Shown: piece after piece, positions 8,647 through 18,350 of the stretch
Position numbering within the stretch: position 1 is the first letter of the stretch
Layout: each line of letters starts with the position of its first letter
From: Rhizobium sp. L51/94
Lineage (GTDB): Bacteria > Pseudomonadota > Alphaproteobacteria > Rhizobiales > Rhizobiaceae
Length of the DNA: 64,000 nt
Direction: 5' to 3'
Assembly (NCBI RefSeq): GCF_019355555.1
Contig: NZ_CP072141.1
Span: 2,598,001-2,662,000 of the forward strand
The notes under the pieces: model-generated
Told to the model about the DNA's origin: nothing
Databases searched by the model: none
Seen by the model: the letters and a program-made list of their open reading frames with translations, nothing else
Position numbers and translations under genes: made by a program

Positions 8647-10638
8647 ATGATGACGGACGCTATTTCCCTGACATTTCCCGATGGTTCGGTGCGCGGCTTT
8701 GCAGCCGGCGCAACAGGCCGGGATGTCGCCGAATCGATATCAAAGTCGCTGGCCAAGAAGGCCGTGGCGATTACCATAGACGGCACCGTACGGGACCTCT
8801 CCGAACCGGTGACATCAGGGGCGATCGAGATCGTCACCCGTACCGACGCACGCGCGCTGGAACTCATCCGCCACGACGCAGCCCATGTCATGGCAGAAGC
8901 CGTGCAAGAACTATGGCCCGGTACGCAAGTGACCATCGGTCCCGTGATCGAGAACGGTTTCTATTACGACTTTGCCAAGAACGAGCCGTTTACGCCGGAC
9001 GACCTGCCCGTCATCGAAAAGAAGATGAAGGAAATCATCCAGCGCAACAAGCCGTTCACCAGAGAGATCTGGTCGCGCGAAAAGGCCAAGCAGGTATTTG
9101 CCGACAAGGGCGAGACCTACAAGGTCCAGCTGGTCGATGCGATCCCTGCCGGCCAGGATCTGAAGATTTACTACCAGGGCGACTGGTTCGACCTCTGCCG
9201 CGGCCCGCACATGGCCTCGACTGGCCAGATCGGCACTGCCTTCAAGCTGATGAAGGTGGCCGGTGCCTACTGGCGTGGCGACAGCAACAACCCGATGCTG
9301 ACCCGCATCTACGGCACGGCGTTCGCCGAACAGTCGGAACTCGACAACTACCTGAACATTCTGGCTGAAGCCGAGAAGCGCGATCATCGTCGCCTCGGCC
9401 GCGAGATGGACCTTTTCCATTTCCAGGAAGAGGGACCTGGCGTGGTCTTCTGGCATGGCAAGGGATGGCGGCTGTTCCAGTCGCTGGTATCCTACATGCG
9501 CCGGCGTCTTGCGCGCGACTACCAGGAAGTCAATGCGCCGCAGGTGCTCGACAAGTCGCTCTGGGAAACCTCGGGACACTGGGGCTGGTACCGCGACAAC
9601 ATGTTCAAGGTGACGGTTGCCGGCGACGAGACCGACGACGAACGCGTCTTCGCGCTGAAGCCCATGAACTGCCCCGGTCATATTCAGATCTTCAAGCATG
9701 GCTTGAAGTCGTACCGCGAACTGCCTGTACGCCTTGCAGAATTCGGCAATGTTCATCGCTACGAACCCTCCGGCGCGTTGCACGGGCTGATGCGCGTACG
9801 CGGCTTTACGCAGGACGACGCCCACATCTTCTGCACCGACGAACAGATGGCCGCCGAATGCCTGAAGATCAACGATCTCATCCTGTCGGTCTACGAGGAT
9901 TTCGGCTTCCAGGAAATCGTCGTCAAGTTGTCGACACGGCCGGAAAAGCGGGTCGGGTCGGATGCCCTGTGGGATCGCGCCGAAGCCGTCATGATGGAAG
10001 TGCTCCAGACCATCGAGGCGCAATCGGGCGGGCGTATCAAGACTGGCATCCTGCCGGGCGAGGGCGCCTTCTACGGTCCGAAGTTCGAATACACGCTGCG
10101 TGACGCCATCGGCCGCGAATGGCAGTGCGGGACGACGCAGGTCGACTTCAACCTGCCGGAACGCTTTGGCGCCTTCTACATCGACCAGAACTCGGAAAAA
10201 ACCCAGCCGGTTATGATCCATCGCGCCATCTGCGGCTCGATGGAGCGCTTCCTCGGTATCCTGATCGAGAACTTCGCCGGTCACATGCCGCTGTGGATTT
10301 CACCGCAGCAGATCGTCGTCGCAACCATCACATCCGAGGCTGACGACTACGGCATGGAAGTAGCCGAGATGCTGCGCGAAGCAGGCCTGCAGGTCGAGAC
10401 CGACTTCCGCAACGAGAAGATCAACTACAAGATCCGCGAGCACAGCGTCACCAAGGTGCCCGTGATCATCGTTTGCGGCAAGAAGGAAGCCGAAGAGCGC
10501 TCGGTCAATATCCGCCGCCTCGGTTCGCAGGCACAGACTTCGATGTCGCTCGATGCGGCTATCGAAAGCCTGACGCTGGAAGCCACGCCTCCTGACGTTC
10601 GCCGCAAGGCAGCGGAGAAGGCGGCCCGGGCAGCCTGA
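8647..10638 (+). CDS. thrS: Threonyl-tRNA synthetase
   Basis: A full-length 663-residue ThrRS that charges tRNA-Thr. Domain order: N-terminal TGS domain (~1-65), editing domain with [12 protein letters not shown], class II catalytic core with zinc-site MNCPGH and motif 2 ([30 protein letters not shown]), motif 3 near [18 protein letters not shown], and an anticodon-binding domain near the end. Tandem ATGs (8647, 8650) precede [12 protein letters not shown]; either may be used. I saw no leader operator resembling a T-box or tRNA mimic in the 160 bases upstream. A hairpin follows the gene. Confidence 0.97.
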   Translation: MMTDAISLTFPDGSVRGFAAGATGRDVAESISKSLAKKAVAITIDGTVRDLSEPVTSGAIEIVTRTDARALELIRHDAAHVMAEAVQELWPGTQVTIGPVIENGFYYDFAKNEPFTPDDLPVIEKKMKEIIQRNKPFTREIWSREKAKQVFADKGETYKVQLVDAIPAGQDLKIYYQGDWFDLCRGPHMASTGQIGTAFKLMKVAGAYWRGDSNNPMLTRIYGTAFAEQSELDNYLNILAEAEKRDHRRLGREMDLFHFQEEGPGVVFWHGKGWRLFQSLVSYMRRRLARDYQEVNAPQVLDKSLWETSGHWGWYRDNMFKVTVAGDETDDERVFALKPMNCPGHIQIFKHGLKSYRELPVRLAEFGNVHRYEPSGALHGLMRVRGFTQDDAHIFCTDEQMAAECLKINDLILSVYEDFGFQEIVVKLSTRPEKRVGSDALWDRAEAVMMEVLQTIEAQSGGRIKTGILPGEGAFYGPKFEYTLRDAIGREWQCGTTQVDFNLPERFGAFYIDQNSEKTQPVMIHRAICGSMERFLGILIENFAGHMPLWISPQQIVVATITSEADDYGMEVAEMLREAGLQVETDFRNEKINYKIREHSVTKVPVIIVCGKKEAEERSVNIRRLGSQAQTSMSLDAAIESLTLEATPPDVRRKAAEKAARAA

Positions 10639-10647
10639 GCGATCACC

Positions 10648-10678
10648 CTCTGACAGAGCCGTGCTGGCTCTGTCAGAG
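10648..10678 (+). terminator. Perfect 13-bp hairpin after thrS
   Basis: CTCTGACAGAGCC and GGCTCTGTCAGAG form a perfect stem with a 5-base loop, 10 bases after the thrS stop. There is no T-run after it, so it may act as an mRNA-stabilising hairpin or as a weak terminator. Confidence 0.5.
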
Positions 10679-10744
10679 AACTGACATCGAAGTGTAATAT
10701 ACCGACGCCAGTGTGATCAGGGGCGGGTCTTTCCCGGGATAATC

Positions 10745-11584
10745 GTGAAGCTCAAAGTGCTTTCCTACGCCAATGACCGTGACCCCCGGCTGAAGCGCTG
10801 GTTCATTCGCTCCATCGAGGGACTGTCGGGCCGGGATCGTTACGCGCGGCTTTACGACATCTGGCGCAGCGACATCGTTGCCTCCGGCGACCGGGTGTTC
10901 GGCAAGATGCTGGATCTTATCGACATCCGCATGGACGTGCGCGGCGCCTGGCCGCCGGCGAACCTGCCCGATACGCCGCTCGTCATCGTCGCCAATCATC
11001 CCTTCGGCATCGGCGACGGAATCGCGGTGCTGGCGCTCGCCGAACAGCTCGGTCGCCCCTTCCGGGTGCTGATCAACGATGAACTGCTCAAGGTTCCGGA
11101 GATGAGCGCCTATTCGCTGCCGATCTCGTTCGAGGAAACCCGCGAGGCGATGGCGATGAATATGCAGACCCGTCACGAAGCCGTTCGTCTCTTGAAGGAA
11201 GGCGTGACCATCATCGTCTTTCCCGCTGGTGGCGTGGCCACGGCGAAACGGGGCTTTGGGCTGGCTGAGGATCTGCCCTGGAAGATTTTCCCGGCCAAGC
11301 TGGTGCAGGCAGCGCGGGCATCCGTCATTCCGATCTATTTCGAAGGCCAGAACGGCCGTCTGTTCCACCTTGCGAGCAAGCTATCCCTGACGCTACGCAT
11401 CTCTATGCTGATTCGGGAATTCCGACGCCTCTCCGGCAGCACGATCACCTCACATATCGGCGAACTCATCACCTTTGAAAAGCTCAGCGAGGGTGCCGAT
11501 CGCAAGGATCTGCTGTCGCGACTTTATAGCGCCGTGTTCTCGATGGCGCCGCCGAAGCGCCCGGTTCTCAGCCGCGCCAGCTGA
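10745..11584 (+). CDS. Lysophospholipid acyltransferase-like protein
   Basis: A 279-residue PlsC/LPLAT-family protein. The acceptor motif is NHPFGIGDG, the variant seen in hemolysin-type acyltransferases in place of the usual HX4D, followed by VFPAGGV as the block III equivalent and PIYFEGQNGRLF as block IV. It has no obvious transmembrane helix. The family moves acyl groups to lysophospholipid or glycerol-3-phosphate-like acceptors; rhizobial relatives include ornithine-lipid acyltransferases, but I cannot assign the substrate. It starts with GTG at 10745 with no strong ribosome site visible. It ends 26 bases before a convergent gene. Confidence 0.78.
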   Translation: MKLKVLSYANDRDPRLKRWFIRSIEGLSGRDRYARLYDIWRSDIVASGDRVFGKMLDLIDIRMDVRGAWPPANLPDTPLVIVANHPFGIGDGIAVLALAEQLGRPFRVLINDELLKVPEMSAYSLPISFEETREAMAMNMQTRHEAVRLLKEGVTIIVFPAGGVATAKRGFGLAEDLPWKIFPAKLVQAARASVIPIYFEGQNGRLFHLASKLSLTLRISMLIREFRRLSGSTITSHIGELITFEKLSEGADRKDLLSRLYSAVFSMAPPKRPVLSRAS

Positions 11585-11610
11585 GTTTGGCCGAACTGAG
11601 GTGAACCCGG

Positions 11611-12726
11611 CTAATCCATGCTGGTGCCGTCGTCGCCTGCGGGTAGCGGCGGCTGGACGGCCGAGGGGCCTCCCGCCTCGGGCGGCGCGGTTGGCGCTTG
11701 TGCGGCCGGCGCCTGCGGGGAAGGCGCCTGTTGCAGCTGGTCGTCAGGTCCGTTTTCGGGATCCTGCAGATCCTGCGGCTGCTGCTCTTTCATCAGCACC
11801 TCGACATCGGTGTTTTTGCCGGCCGCGACACTGAAATCCCGCTGATAGATCTTGTCCTTGTTGCGCGCGACCGCGGTGTAACGCCCCTCGGCCAGGATCA
11901 TCGTCGGGAAGGCACTGACGCTCTCGCCGACAATGTCGCCGGCAGCCGTCAGCACGGACCAGGCTGTATCGGCAATAGCCTCGCCGCCGGCATCCGAAAC
12001 CAGCTTGAAGGTGAGTTTTGCGGCGCGATGCTGGATCGTTGCCTCGGTCACCTTGCCGGCCTCGACCTGGATATCGGCGCGGATGATGGCATTGACCTGC
12101 CCGTATTCCGAGACAATGTGGTAGGTCCCGGCGCTGAGTCCCACCAGCGTGTTCGGCTTGACGTCGGACATGACGAGACCGCGTGTCCCGTCCTCCTTCA
12201 CCTCGTTGGAATAGACGGAAAAGCTGAGCTCGGCCGGTGGAATCCTGACATCGGAGCCGGACACCGCGTTGAGCAGGATACCGCCGGCATCGAGCACCAT
12301 GACCTGCTTCTGCGTCTCGCCGCTTTCCGGCACTGTGAGCTTCTTGGTAACGCCGGCACGACCGAATGAAACGTTGACGAAATAATCCCCCGGGCCGAGC
12401 TGAAAGGCCGCCGAACCGCCTTTGGAGCTTGCCACCAGCGGCAGTTTTCCGTCACCGCCAGCGACGGGACTGAACACGTACCAGGACAGACCCTGTTGCA
12501 AAGGCGGTCCATCCGCCGTCAGCTTGGCGTCGAGTGCGACATCGCGGATGGCGGCGGCCTTCTTGTCCGTCCCCGGGGAGATGAAAGCGTTTAGCTTCGG
12601 CATTTTCGCCGTACTGTCGAGCTGCTTGAATTCCTTGAAGGCATCGTCTGCCCGGACGGAGAGGCCGGTAGCGAGCAAAAGCATCGCCGTCAGGCCTATA
12701 CGACCGGTATGAACAAAAGCCGACAT
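11611..12726 (-). CDS. Exported protein of unknown function, Pro/Ala/Gln-rich C-terminus
   Basis: A protein of about 371 residues. An N-terminal signal peptide is visible (TGRIGLTAMLLLATGLSVRA, likely cleaved before DD). The middle part looks like several small beta-sandwich or carboxypeptidase-regulatory-like modules with a repeating theme: GPGDYFVNVSFGRAGVTKKL, SAGTYHIVSEYGQ and AEGRYTAVARNKDKIY each carry a G-x-Y-x-V core. The last 60 residues are low complexity (QQPQDLQDPENG onward, Pro/Ala/Gln). Probably periplasmic. I do not recognise a named family. The start is set at the Met before SAFVHTG; upstream codons are open but have no signal-peptide character. Confidence 0.7.
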   Translation of the reverse strand: MSAFVHTGRIGLTAMLLLATGLSVRADDAFKEFKQLDSTAKMPKLNAFISPGTDKKAAAIRDVALDAKLTADGPPLQQGLSWYVFSPVAGGDGKLPLVASSKGGSAAFQLGPGDYFVNVSFGRAGVTKKLTVPESGETQKQVMVLDAGGILLNAVSGSDVRIPPAELSFSVYSNEVKEDGTRGLVMSDVKPNTLVGLSAGTYHIVSEYGQVNAIIRADIQVEAGKVTEATIQHRAAKLTFKLVSDAGGEAIADTAWSVLTAAGDIVGESVSAFPTMILAEGRYTAVARNKDKIYQRDFSVAAGKNTDVEVLMKEQQPQDLQDPENGPDDQLQQAPSPQAPAAQAPTAPPEAGGPSAVQPPLPAGDDGTSMD

Positions 12727-12916
12727 GAATTCCCACCGATCGATGACGCGTATCAATCTGCAACAGAAGACCAACGCGGTGGCAAATTCAAGACCTTGGC
12801 CATCATAGCCCCCGGGTTTCGCATGGTTTTGTCCCTGCAGCGGCAATTGACATCGGCGCAACCGACAGCGACAAACCGGCATCGCCATTCATGACACTTG
12901 CGACCTTGTCGCCACG

Positions 12917-13516
12917 ATGGAATTTCTGATGAAAAACGACATCACGCTGATCGATTACCTCGCTGTCCGCCGGTCGACGCCTGCCTTCCAGATGTGCGAA
13001 CCCGGGCCGGGCAGGGGCGAACTCGAGGACATGTTGCGACTGGCCTCGCGCGTGCCGGATCACGGCAAGCTCGCACCCTGGCGCTTTATCGTCTACCAGG
13101 GCAACGAGCGAGCCAAGATCGGCGAGGCGCTGCTGCAATTGGCGCTGGAGGCAAAGCCTGACCTTTCCGACGAAATGAGGAAGGTCGAACTCGCCCGGTT
13201 CACCCGCGCGCCTGTCGTCATCGCCGTCGTCAGCACCGCCGGACCTCATGTCAAGGTGCCCGAATGGGAGCAGGTCCTGTCGGCTGGCGCGCTCTGCCTC
13301 AATCTGTCGATGGCGGCCAACGCCCATGGCTATGTCGCGAACTGGCTGAGCGAGTGGTTTGCCTATGACGAGCGCGCCTATCCGTTGCTCGGCATCAGGC
13401 CCGGCGAGAAGGTTGCGGGTTTCATCCATGTCGGATCGACCACCTTCCCGATCACCGAGCGGCCGCGCCCTGAACTCAGCGACACCGTGACCTGGGTCGG
13501 CGGAGGCGACGGCTGA
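12917..13516 (+). CDS. Nitroreductase-family protein (YdjA-like)
   Basis: A 199-residue flavoprotein of the nitroreductase fold. The FMN-phosphate region RRSTPAF and the segment [17 protein letters not shown] are characteristic of the short YdjA-type subgroup. The middle helix [16 protein letters not shown] and the C-terminal GFIHVGS are also present. These are FMN-dependent NAD(P)H oxidoreductases with unknown physiological substrate. The alternative start [15 protein letters not shown] lies 4 codons in. The stop overlaps the start of the next gene (TGATG), so it is translationally coupled to a flavin reductase-like gene. Confidence 0.86.
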   Translation: MEFLMKNDITLIDYLAVRRSTPAFQMCEPGPGRGELEDMLRLASRVPDHGKLAPWRFIVYQGNERAKIGEALLQLALEAKPDLSDEMRKVELARFTRAPVVIAVVSTAGPHVKVPEWEQVLSAGALCLNLSMAANAHGYVANWLSEWFAYDERAYPLLGIRPGEKVAGFIHVGSTTFPITERPRPELSDTVTWVGGGDG

Positions 13517-14127
13517 TGTTCTACAGCACGGACACCAACCGGCACGGCCTGTCCCACGATCCGTTCAAATCCATCGTCACGCCAAGGCCCATTGGCTGGA
13601 TCGGCAGCAAGGGCAGGGATGGCTCGATCAACCTGTCGCCCTACTCATTCTTCAACGCTGTCTGCGACACCCCGAAGATCATCATGTTCTCCTCGCAGGG
13701 CCGCAAGGACAGCGCCCGGAACGCTGAGGAGACCGGCGTCTTCACCGCAAATTTCGTCAGCCGCAACCTCCTCGAACAGATGAACGCCTCTTCGGTGAGC
13801 GTACCCTATGGCGTCGACGAGTTTGCTGTCGCGGGTTTGACAGCGGCACCCGCTCAGCTGATCGATGCGCCCTATGTTGCGGAGGCCTTCGCCGTGCTCG
13901 AATGCAGGGTGACGGAAATCCGTAATCCCATGACCTTGTCCGGGACGCCGGCCAACAATTTCATGGTGTTCGGCGAAGTCGTCGGCATCCACATCGACGA
14001 GGCAATCATCCGCGACGGGCGCCTCGACATGGAACTGGCACAGCCCATGGGCCGCATGGGCTATATGGACTACAGCGAGGCCAGCACCGTGTTCGAACTG
14101 CTGCGTCCACCCACGCCAAAGTCGTAA
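13516..14127 (+). CDS. Flavin reductase-like FMN-binding split-barrel protein
   Basis: A 203-residue split-barrel flavoprotein. SIVTPRPIGWIGSKGRDGSI is the classical entry to the FMN-binding barrel, followed by NLSPYSFFNAVCDTPKIIMF and the phosphate-contacting RKDSARNAEETGVFTANFVS. The family supplies reduced flavin to monooxygenases or reduces small compounds directly. Its start overlaps the nitroreductase stop by one base, which argues that the two act in one process. No monooxygenase gene is adjacent. The substrate is unknown. Confidence 0.87.
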   Translation: MFYSTDTNRHGLSHDPFKSIVTPRPIGWIGSKGRDGSINLSPYSFFNAVCDTPKIIMFSSQGRKDSARNAEETGVFTANFVSRNLLEQMNASSVSVPYGVDEFAVAGLTAAPAQLIDAPYVAEAFAVLECRVTEIRNPMTLSGTPANNFMVFGEVVGIHIDEAIIRDGRLDMELAQPMGRMGYMDYSEASTVFELLRPPTPKS

Positions 14128-14273
14128 TTCGATGTCGATTTACCCGTCGTCGGCCAATTCGACAATCTTACCGGACGCTTAACGCCTATGGTGAACCAAT
14201 CATAAACTTTTTGCCGCTAGCCTCGGAATCACAGTAGCGGACGGCAGCCGTCCCCAACATCGAGGCCGGAAAA

Positions 14274-15413
14274 GTGATCGTAGAGGCATTTCTTCGCTGG
14301 GCGGAAACGGCCAAGGCCGGCGACAGGGCAAGGGCTGCCAATGCGCTCGGACGGGCGTATCTTGGCACAACCATGCCAGCTGCCGAACGCGATGCGGCCG
14401 AGATGGCGATGACTTTCCTGCTTGACGATCCATCACCACGCGTCCGCCTGTCTCTCGCGGAAGCGTTGGCCCATGCAGCAGATGCGCCGCGCAACGTCAT
14501 CCTGTCGCTGGCAACCGACCAGCCCGAAATTGCTGCGCAGGTCATCCTCTGCTCGCCGCTGTTTAACGACGCCGATCTCGTCGACCTCGCTTCGCGCGGC
14601 GACAGCGTCACGCGGGTGCTGATTGCCTCGCGCGGAGCGCTCGGTCCCTCGGTTGTCGCGGCCATTGCCGAGATCGGCGACGAAGAGGAAGTTCTTTGCC
14701 TGCTGGAGAATGGCGGGGCTTGCTGGTCGCGCGCTTCGTTGAAGCGTGTCACAGATCGGCTCGGCCATTCCGCCGATATCCGCCGTCTGCTGCTGGAGAT
14801 GCATGACTTGCCCTGCGATGCACGCCATCTGCTGATGCAGCAGGTCAGCGACGCGCTGGCGGAATTTTCGCTCGTACAGGCAACCCTCAGCCCGCGCCGC
14901 CTGCAGCATGTGACCCGAGAGGCAGGCGAAGCGGCTACCGTGGCAATCGCGGGTGCCGTCAACCATGATGAAATCTCCGGAATGGTCGAGCACCTGCGGC
15001 TGTCCGGGCGCCTGACGCCGGCTTTCCTGATGCACACGCTGTGCAGCGGCAAGGTCGATTTCTTTGCCGGCGCCGTCGCCAATCTCTCAGGCTGCAGCGA
15101 GCCCCGCGTCCGTTCCATCCTCGGCACCGGACGCATGCATGCCGTGCGTGCCCTCTTTGAAGCCGCCGGATTGCCGCGCGACATCAGCACGCTGTTCGTC
15201 GAGGCGACGATGCTCTGGCGCCAGGCTTCGCGTTCGACCATGGAGACGATGCTCGATACCGTGTCTCAACGTCTGTTGCGACGCCTTGGTCGGAGACACG
15301 GCACTGCTGGCGGCGCCACCGACTTGCTGGTGATGGTGGAAAAGCTGCACATCCAGGAGCAGCGTCAATCGGCCCGCAATTTCGTCTCCCAGGCAATGCC
15401 CTGCGCGGCCTGA
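14274..15413 (+). CDS. DUF2336-domain protein
   Basis: A 379-residue, largely helical protein matching DUF2336, a family restricted mainly to alphaproteobacteria. The N-terminal half has HEAT-like paired helices, e.g. FLLDDPSPRVRLSLAEALAH and VAAIAEIGDEEEVLCLLENG. There is no signal peptide or transmembrane segment, so it is probably a cytoplasmic scaffold. Function is unknown; Caulobacter relatives have been linked to surface-contact and motility regulation, which I cite only as weak guidance. The start is GTG with a purine-rich GGAAAA just before it; it is monocistronic. Confidence 0.82.
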   Translation: MIVEAFLRWAETAKAGDRARAANALGRAYLGTTMPAAERDAAEMAMTFLLDDPSPRVRLSLAEALAHAADAPRNVILSLATDQPEIAAQVILCSPLFNDADLVDLASRGDSVTRVLIASRGALGPSVVAAIAEIGDEEEVLCLLENGGACWSRASLKRVTDRLGHSADIRRLLLEMHDLPCDARHLLMQQVSDALAEFSLVQATLSPRRLQHVTREAGEAATVAIAGAVNHDEISGMVEHLRLSGRLTPAFLMHTLCSGKVDFFAGAVANLSGCSEPRVRSILGTGRMHAVRALFEAAGLPRDISTLFVEATMLWRQASRSTMETMLDTVSQRLLRRLGRRHGTAGGATDLLVMVEKLHIQEQRQSARNFVSQAMPCAA

Positions 15414-15429
15414 GAAACCTAAGGATCGC

Positions 15430-16230
15430 CTATTTCCCCGCCTCGACTTCGGCGATGAAAGCCTTGATGATTTCGGTAAGCAATGCCGGCTGTTCGACGC
15501 AGGCTATATGTCCGGCATCGCGGATCAGCTCATAGCGCGCATCGGGAATACGCTTGGCCATCGCCAGAACGACAACTGGCGGTGTCGAGCCGTCCTTACC
15601 GCCGGCGACACAGATCGTCGGTACGGCGATGGACGTCGCCGCCGCCTCATAGTCCGCGTCTCTCAACGCCTCGCAGGTCGCCACGTATCCCTCGGCCGGC
15701 TGACGGACCAGCATATTCCGATAGCCGGCATAGGCTGTATTCTCTGGGCGTCGGAATTCTACCGTGAACCATTGCTCCATGATGCCGTCGGCAAGCGCCT
15801 CGATGCCACCGGCATTGACTGCGGCGATGCGGTCGTTCCAGAGTGCGGGTGTCCCTATCCTCGGCGCCGTGCCGCAAAGGATGAGACCTCGTACCAGTTC
15901 CGGACGGCGATGGTAAAGCGACTGGGCAATAAGCCCACCAACAGACAGCCCGCAGATATACGCATTGCTGACCGAGAGCATGTCGAGAAGACCGGCGAGG
16001 TCGCCGGCATGGTCCTCGATCGCATATGGCGTCCGGCCAACATCCGAAAGACCATGACCGCGCTTGTCATAGAGGACGATGGCGAAATCGCCCGCAAGGC
16101 GGACGATCACGTCGCGCCATATGCGGAAATCCGTGCCGAGAGCATTGGCAAAGACGATCGTCGGCTTGTCGGCCGGCGCGCCGATGATTTGATAATGGAT
16201 CATCACATCGTTGATGCGGGCAAACTGCAT
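15430..16230 (-). CDS. pcaD: Alpha/beta hydrolase, likely 3-oxoadipate enol-lactonase
   Basis: A 266-residue alpha/beta hydrolase. The nucleophile elbow is GLSVGG (near residue 95), the N-terminal FANALGTDFRIW matches enol-lactonases, and the catalytic His is in RDAGHIACVEQP near the end. The family member PcaD hydrolyses 3-oxoadipate enol-lactone in the protocatechuate branch of the beta-ketoadipate pathway. The usual partners pcaC, pcaH, pcaG and pcaB are absent nearby, so the call rests on the protein alone and another lactone or ester substrate is possible. Confidence 0.72.
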   Translation of the reverse strand: MQFARINDVMIHYQIIGAPADKPTIVFANALGTDFRIWRDVIVRLAGDFAIVLYDKRGHGLSDVGRTPYAIEDHAGDLAGLLDMLSVSNAYICGLSVGGLIAQSLYHRRPELVRGLILCGTAPRIGTPALWNDRIAAVNAGGIEALADGIMEQWFTVEFRRPENTAYAGYRNMLVRQPAEGYVATCEALRDADYEAAATSIAVPTICVAGGKDGSTPPVVVLAMAKRIPDARYELIRDAGHIACVEQPALLTEIIKAFIAEVEAGK

Positions 16231-16517
16231 GCTTTGTCCTCACGATCGGTTTAGGCTTCCTTAGCCAGCGGCATGCCGGCAAAACGCTCTATTGCCATGA
16301 GGATCGCTGCACGGCAAAGAAAATCAGTCCGTTGCAGCGAGCGGCTTAGGTCAGTTCGATCAGTCGCCACTCCGAGCCACGGACACCTCGGGGAGAGCAT
16401 TCCGACGCTCATCTACCCAATGGCTGGCGGATTGGTTCGGAACAATAGCAAACCGATTTTGTTGTCCTAGCAACGCCGCAAGGGCCTCCGTCCCGGCGCT
16501 CGAGGAATTGACAGCCA

Positions 16518-18317
16518 ATGCAGAAACATCATCAGAGCCTGAGAAGCATTGCCCGCATCCACGGCATAGACCTCCGAAGGCCGCTCTCTGACGGCAGCAC
16601 AACGGCAGTATCCGACGCTACACTGCGGATGATGCTGACGGCGCTCAAGGTCACGTTCGATGATGAAACAGCACCCACATGCCCCGCCAACTGTTTCCTA
16701 CCTCCAGAAATCGTGGACCGTCCGTGCTGGGGTCTGAGCCTGCAACTCTACGAGCTTCGTTCAGCCCGGAACTGGGGCATCGGTGACTTCCTCGACCTTG
16801 AGGCGTGCTGCGATATCGCCGGCCCGCTGGGTGCCGACTTCATTGGCCTTAACCCGCTGCATGCACCATTCACGGCCGATCCCGAGCGCTGCAGCCCCTA
16901 TGAGCCTTCCAACAGGCAGTTTCTCAACCCTTTCTATATTTCAGTCGATGCGGTCGAAGGCTTCGTGATGACGCCCGCGCTGGATGAGCGCATCCGGCGA
17001 CTTCGTGCCACGGAGCTTGTGGACTACAGGCAAGTGGCGGAACTGAAGCTCGAGGTGCTGCTAGATCTCTGGACGAGCGGGAAGGGCGGTCGCGGTAGCC
17101 CTGATTTTGCCGCCTATGTCTCGGAAGGCGGCGAAGGTCTGCAGCGACACGCCCTCTTTGAAGCCCTCTCTACCGAGATGGCCAGGCGCGGTGTCGGGAC
17201 CGGTTGGCACGCATGGCCGGAGGCTTATCGCACTCCATTTTCAGAGGAGGTCGGCCGCTTTGCGGAGGAGCACGCCGAAAACATCATGTTCCACAAATGG
17301 CTGCAGTGGCTGGCGCATCAGCAACTCGGCCTAGCCGGCACCCGTGCCAGGGAACGTGGCATGCGCATCGGGCTATACCTCGACCTTGCCGTCGGCGAGG
17401 CGCTCGACGGCTCTGCGACCTGGAGCGACCCGGATTTCTACGTCTCCGGCGCCAGCATCGGTAACCCGCCCGAACCCTATGCCATCGACGGCCAGGACTG
17501 GCGGCTGGCCGCCCTTCTGCCGGACGCGATCGCATCTGGCGAAGCCTCGCCGTTCCAAAAGATGCTGGCGGCTGCCATGCGCTACGCCGGCGCTATCCGC
17601 ATCGACCACGCGGCCGCTCTTTCGCGCCTCTTTCTCGTACCCACCAGCGGCACTCCGGCAGACGGGGCATATGTTTCCTATCCGCAGGAAGACCTGATCC
17701 AGGTCCTTTCCAGCGCATCGCAGCAATACCGCTCTATTGTCATTGGCGAAGATCTCGGCAATATCCCCGGTGGTCTCCGCGAAGACCTCGCCGACGCGCA
17801 GATCCTCTCCTACCGCATTCTGTCCTACGAGCGAAACGGGCAGGGGTTCATCGCACCGGAAGCGTACCCGGCCCTCGCGCTTGCCTGCGTCTCCACCCAC
17901 GATCACCAGACATTTACGGGCTGGTGGCGCGGCGACGACATTGCTCTACGCTCTGAGCATCGGCTGGTGCCCGCCGAGCTTGCCGAAGTCCACGAGATCG
18001 CAAGGCAGGAGGAGCGTGATGACCTCCTGCGTGCCTTTGCAGATGCCGAGGTTCGCGAGCCAGCGATAACAACGGGCGAAGACGAAAGTATTGCTCTTGC
18101 CGTAGCCTCCTATCGCTATATCGCGCAGACGCCATCCGCGATGGTAGCGGTCAGGCTTGCAGACCTCACCAACGAACCGAACCCGACCAACATTCCAGGT
18201 ACCAGCACCAGCTATCCGAACTGGAAGCCCAAGCTGTCAGTCCCGCTGGAATCGCTCGGTGAGGCACCGCTGTTTCGTGAAATCGTCAGCGCCATCAGTC
18301 AGATCCGACCGCGATAG
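16518..18317 (+). CDS. malQ: 4-alpha-glucanotransferase (amylomaltase)
   Basis: A 599-residue GH77 enzyme that moves alpha-1,4-glucan segments between maltodextrins and glucose. Features in order: PCWGLSLQLYELRSARNWGIGDF at the start of the barrel (quoted in part), FIGLNPLHA, RIDHAAALSRLF containing the catalytic nucleophile Asp, VIGEDLGNIP containing the acid/base Glu, and STHDHQTFTGWW containing the third catalytic Asp/His region. The C-terminal NLP-type end NIPGTSTSYPNWKPKL matches the family. No glg or mal genes are adjacent, so it stands alone. Start ATG is preceded by a weak site. Confidence 0.93.
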   Translation: MQKHHQSLRSIARIHGIDLRRPLSDGSTTAVSDATLRMMLTALKVTFDDETAPTCPANCFLPPEIVDRPCWGLSLQLYELRSARNWGIGDFLDLEACCDIAGPLGADFIGLNPLHAPFTADPERCSPYEPSNRQFLNPFYISVDAVEGFVMTPALDERIRRLRATELVDYRQVAELKLEVLLDLWTSGKGGRGSPDFAAYVSEGGEGLQRHALFEALSTEMARRGVGTGWHAWPEAYRTPFSEEVGRFAEEHAENIMFHKWLQWLAHQQLGLAGTRARERGMRIGLYLDLAVGEALDGSATWSDPDFYVSGASIGNPPEPYAIDGQDWRLAALLPDAIASGEASPFQKMLAAAMRYAGAIRIDHAAALSRLFLVPTSGTPADGAYVSYPQEDLIQVLSSASQQYRSIVIGEDLGNIPGGLREDLADAQILSYRILSYERNGQGFIAPEAYPALALACVSTHDHQTFTGWWRGDDIALRSEHRLVPAELAEVHEIARQEERDDLLRAFADAEVREPAITTGEDESIALAVASYRYIAQTPSAMVAVRLADLTNEPNPTNIPGTSTSYPNWKPKLSVPLESLGEAPLFREIVSAISQIRPR

Positions 18318-18350
18318 TGCAAAGGCAGCAGGCTGAGGTAACTTGCTGGC

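Noticed and set aside
8911..10284. 457-codon minus-strand frame inside thrS
   Set aside because: ThrS is certain on the plus strand; the mirror frame has no family features.
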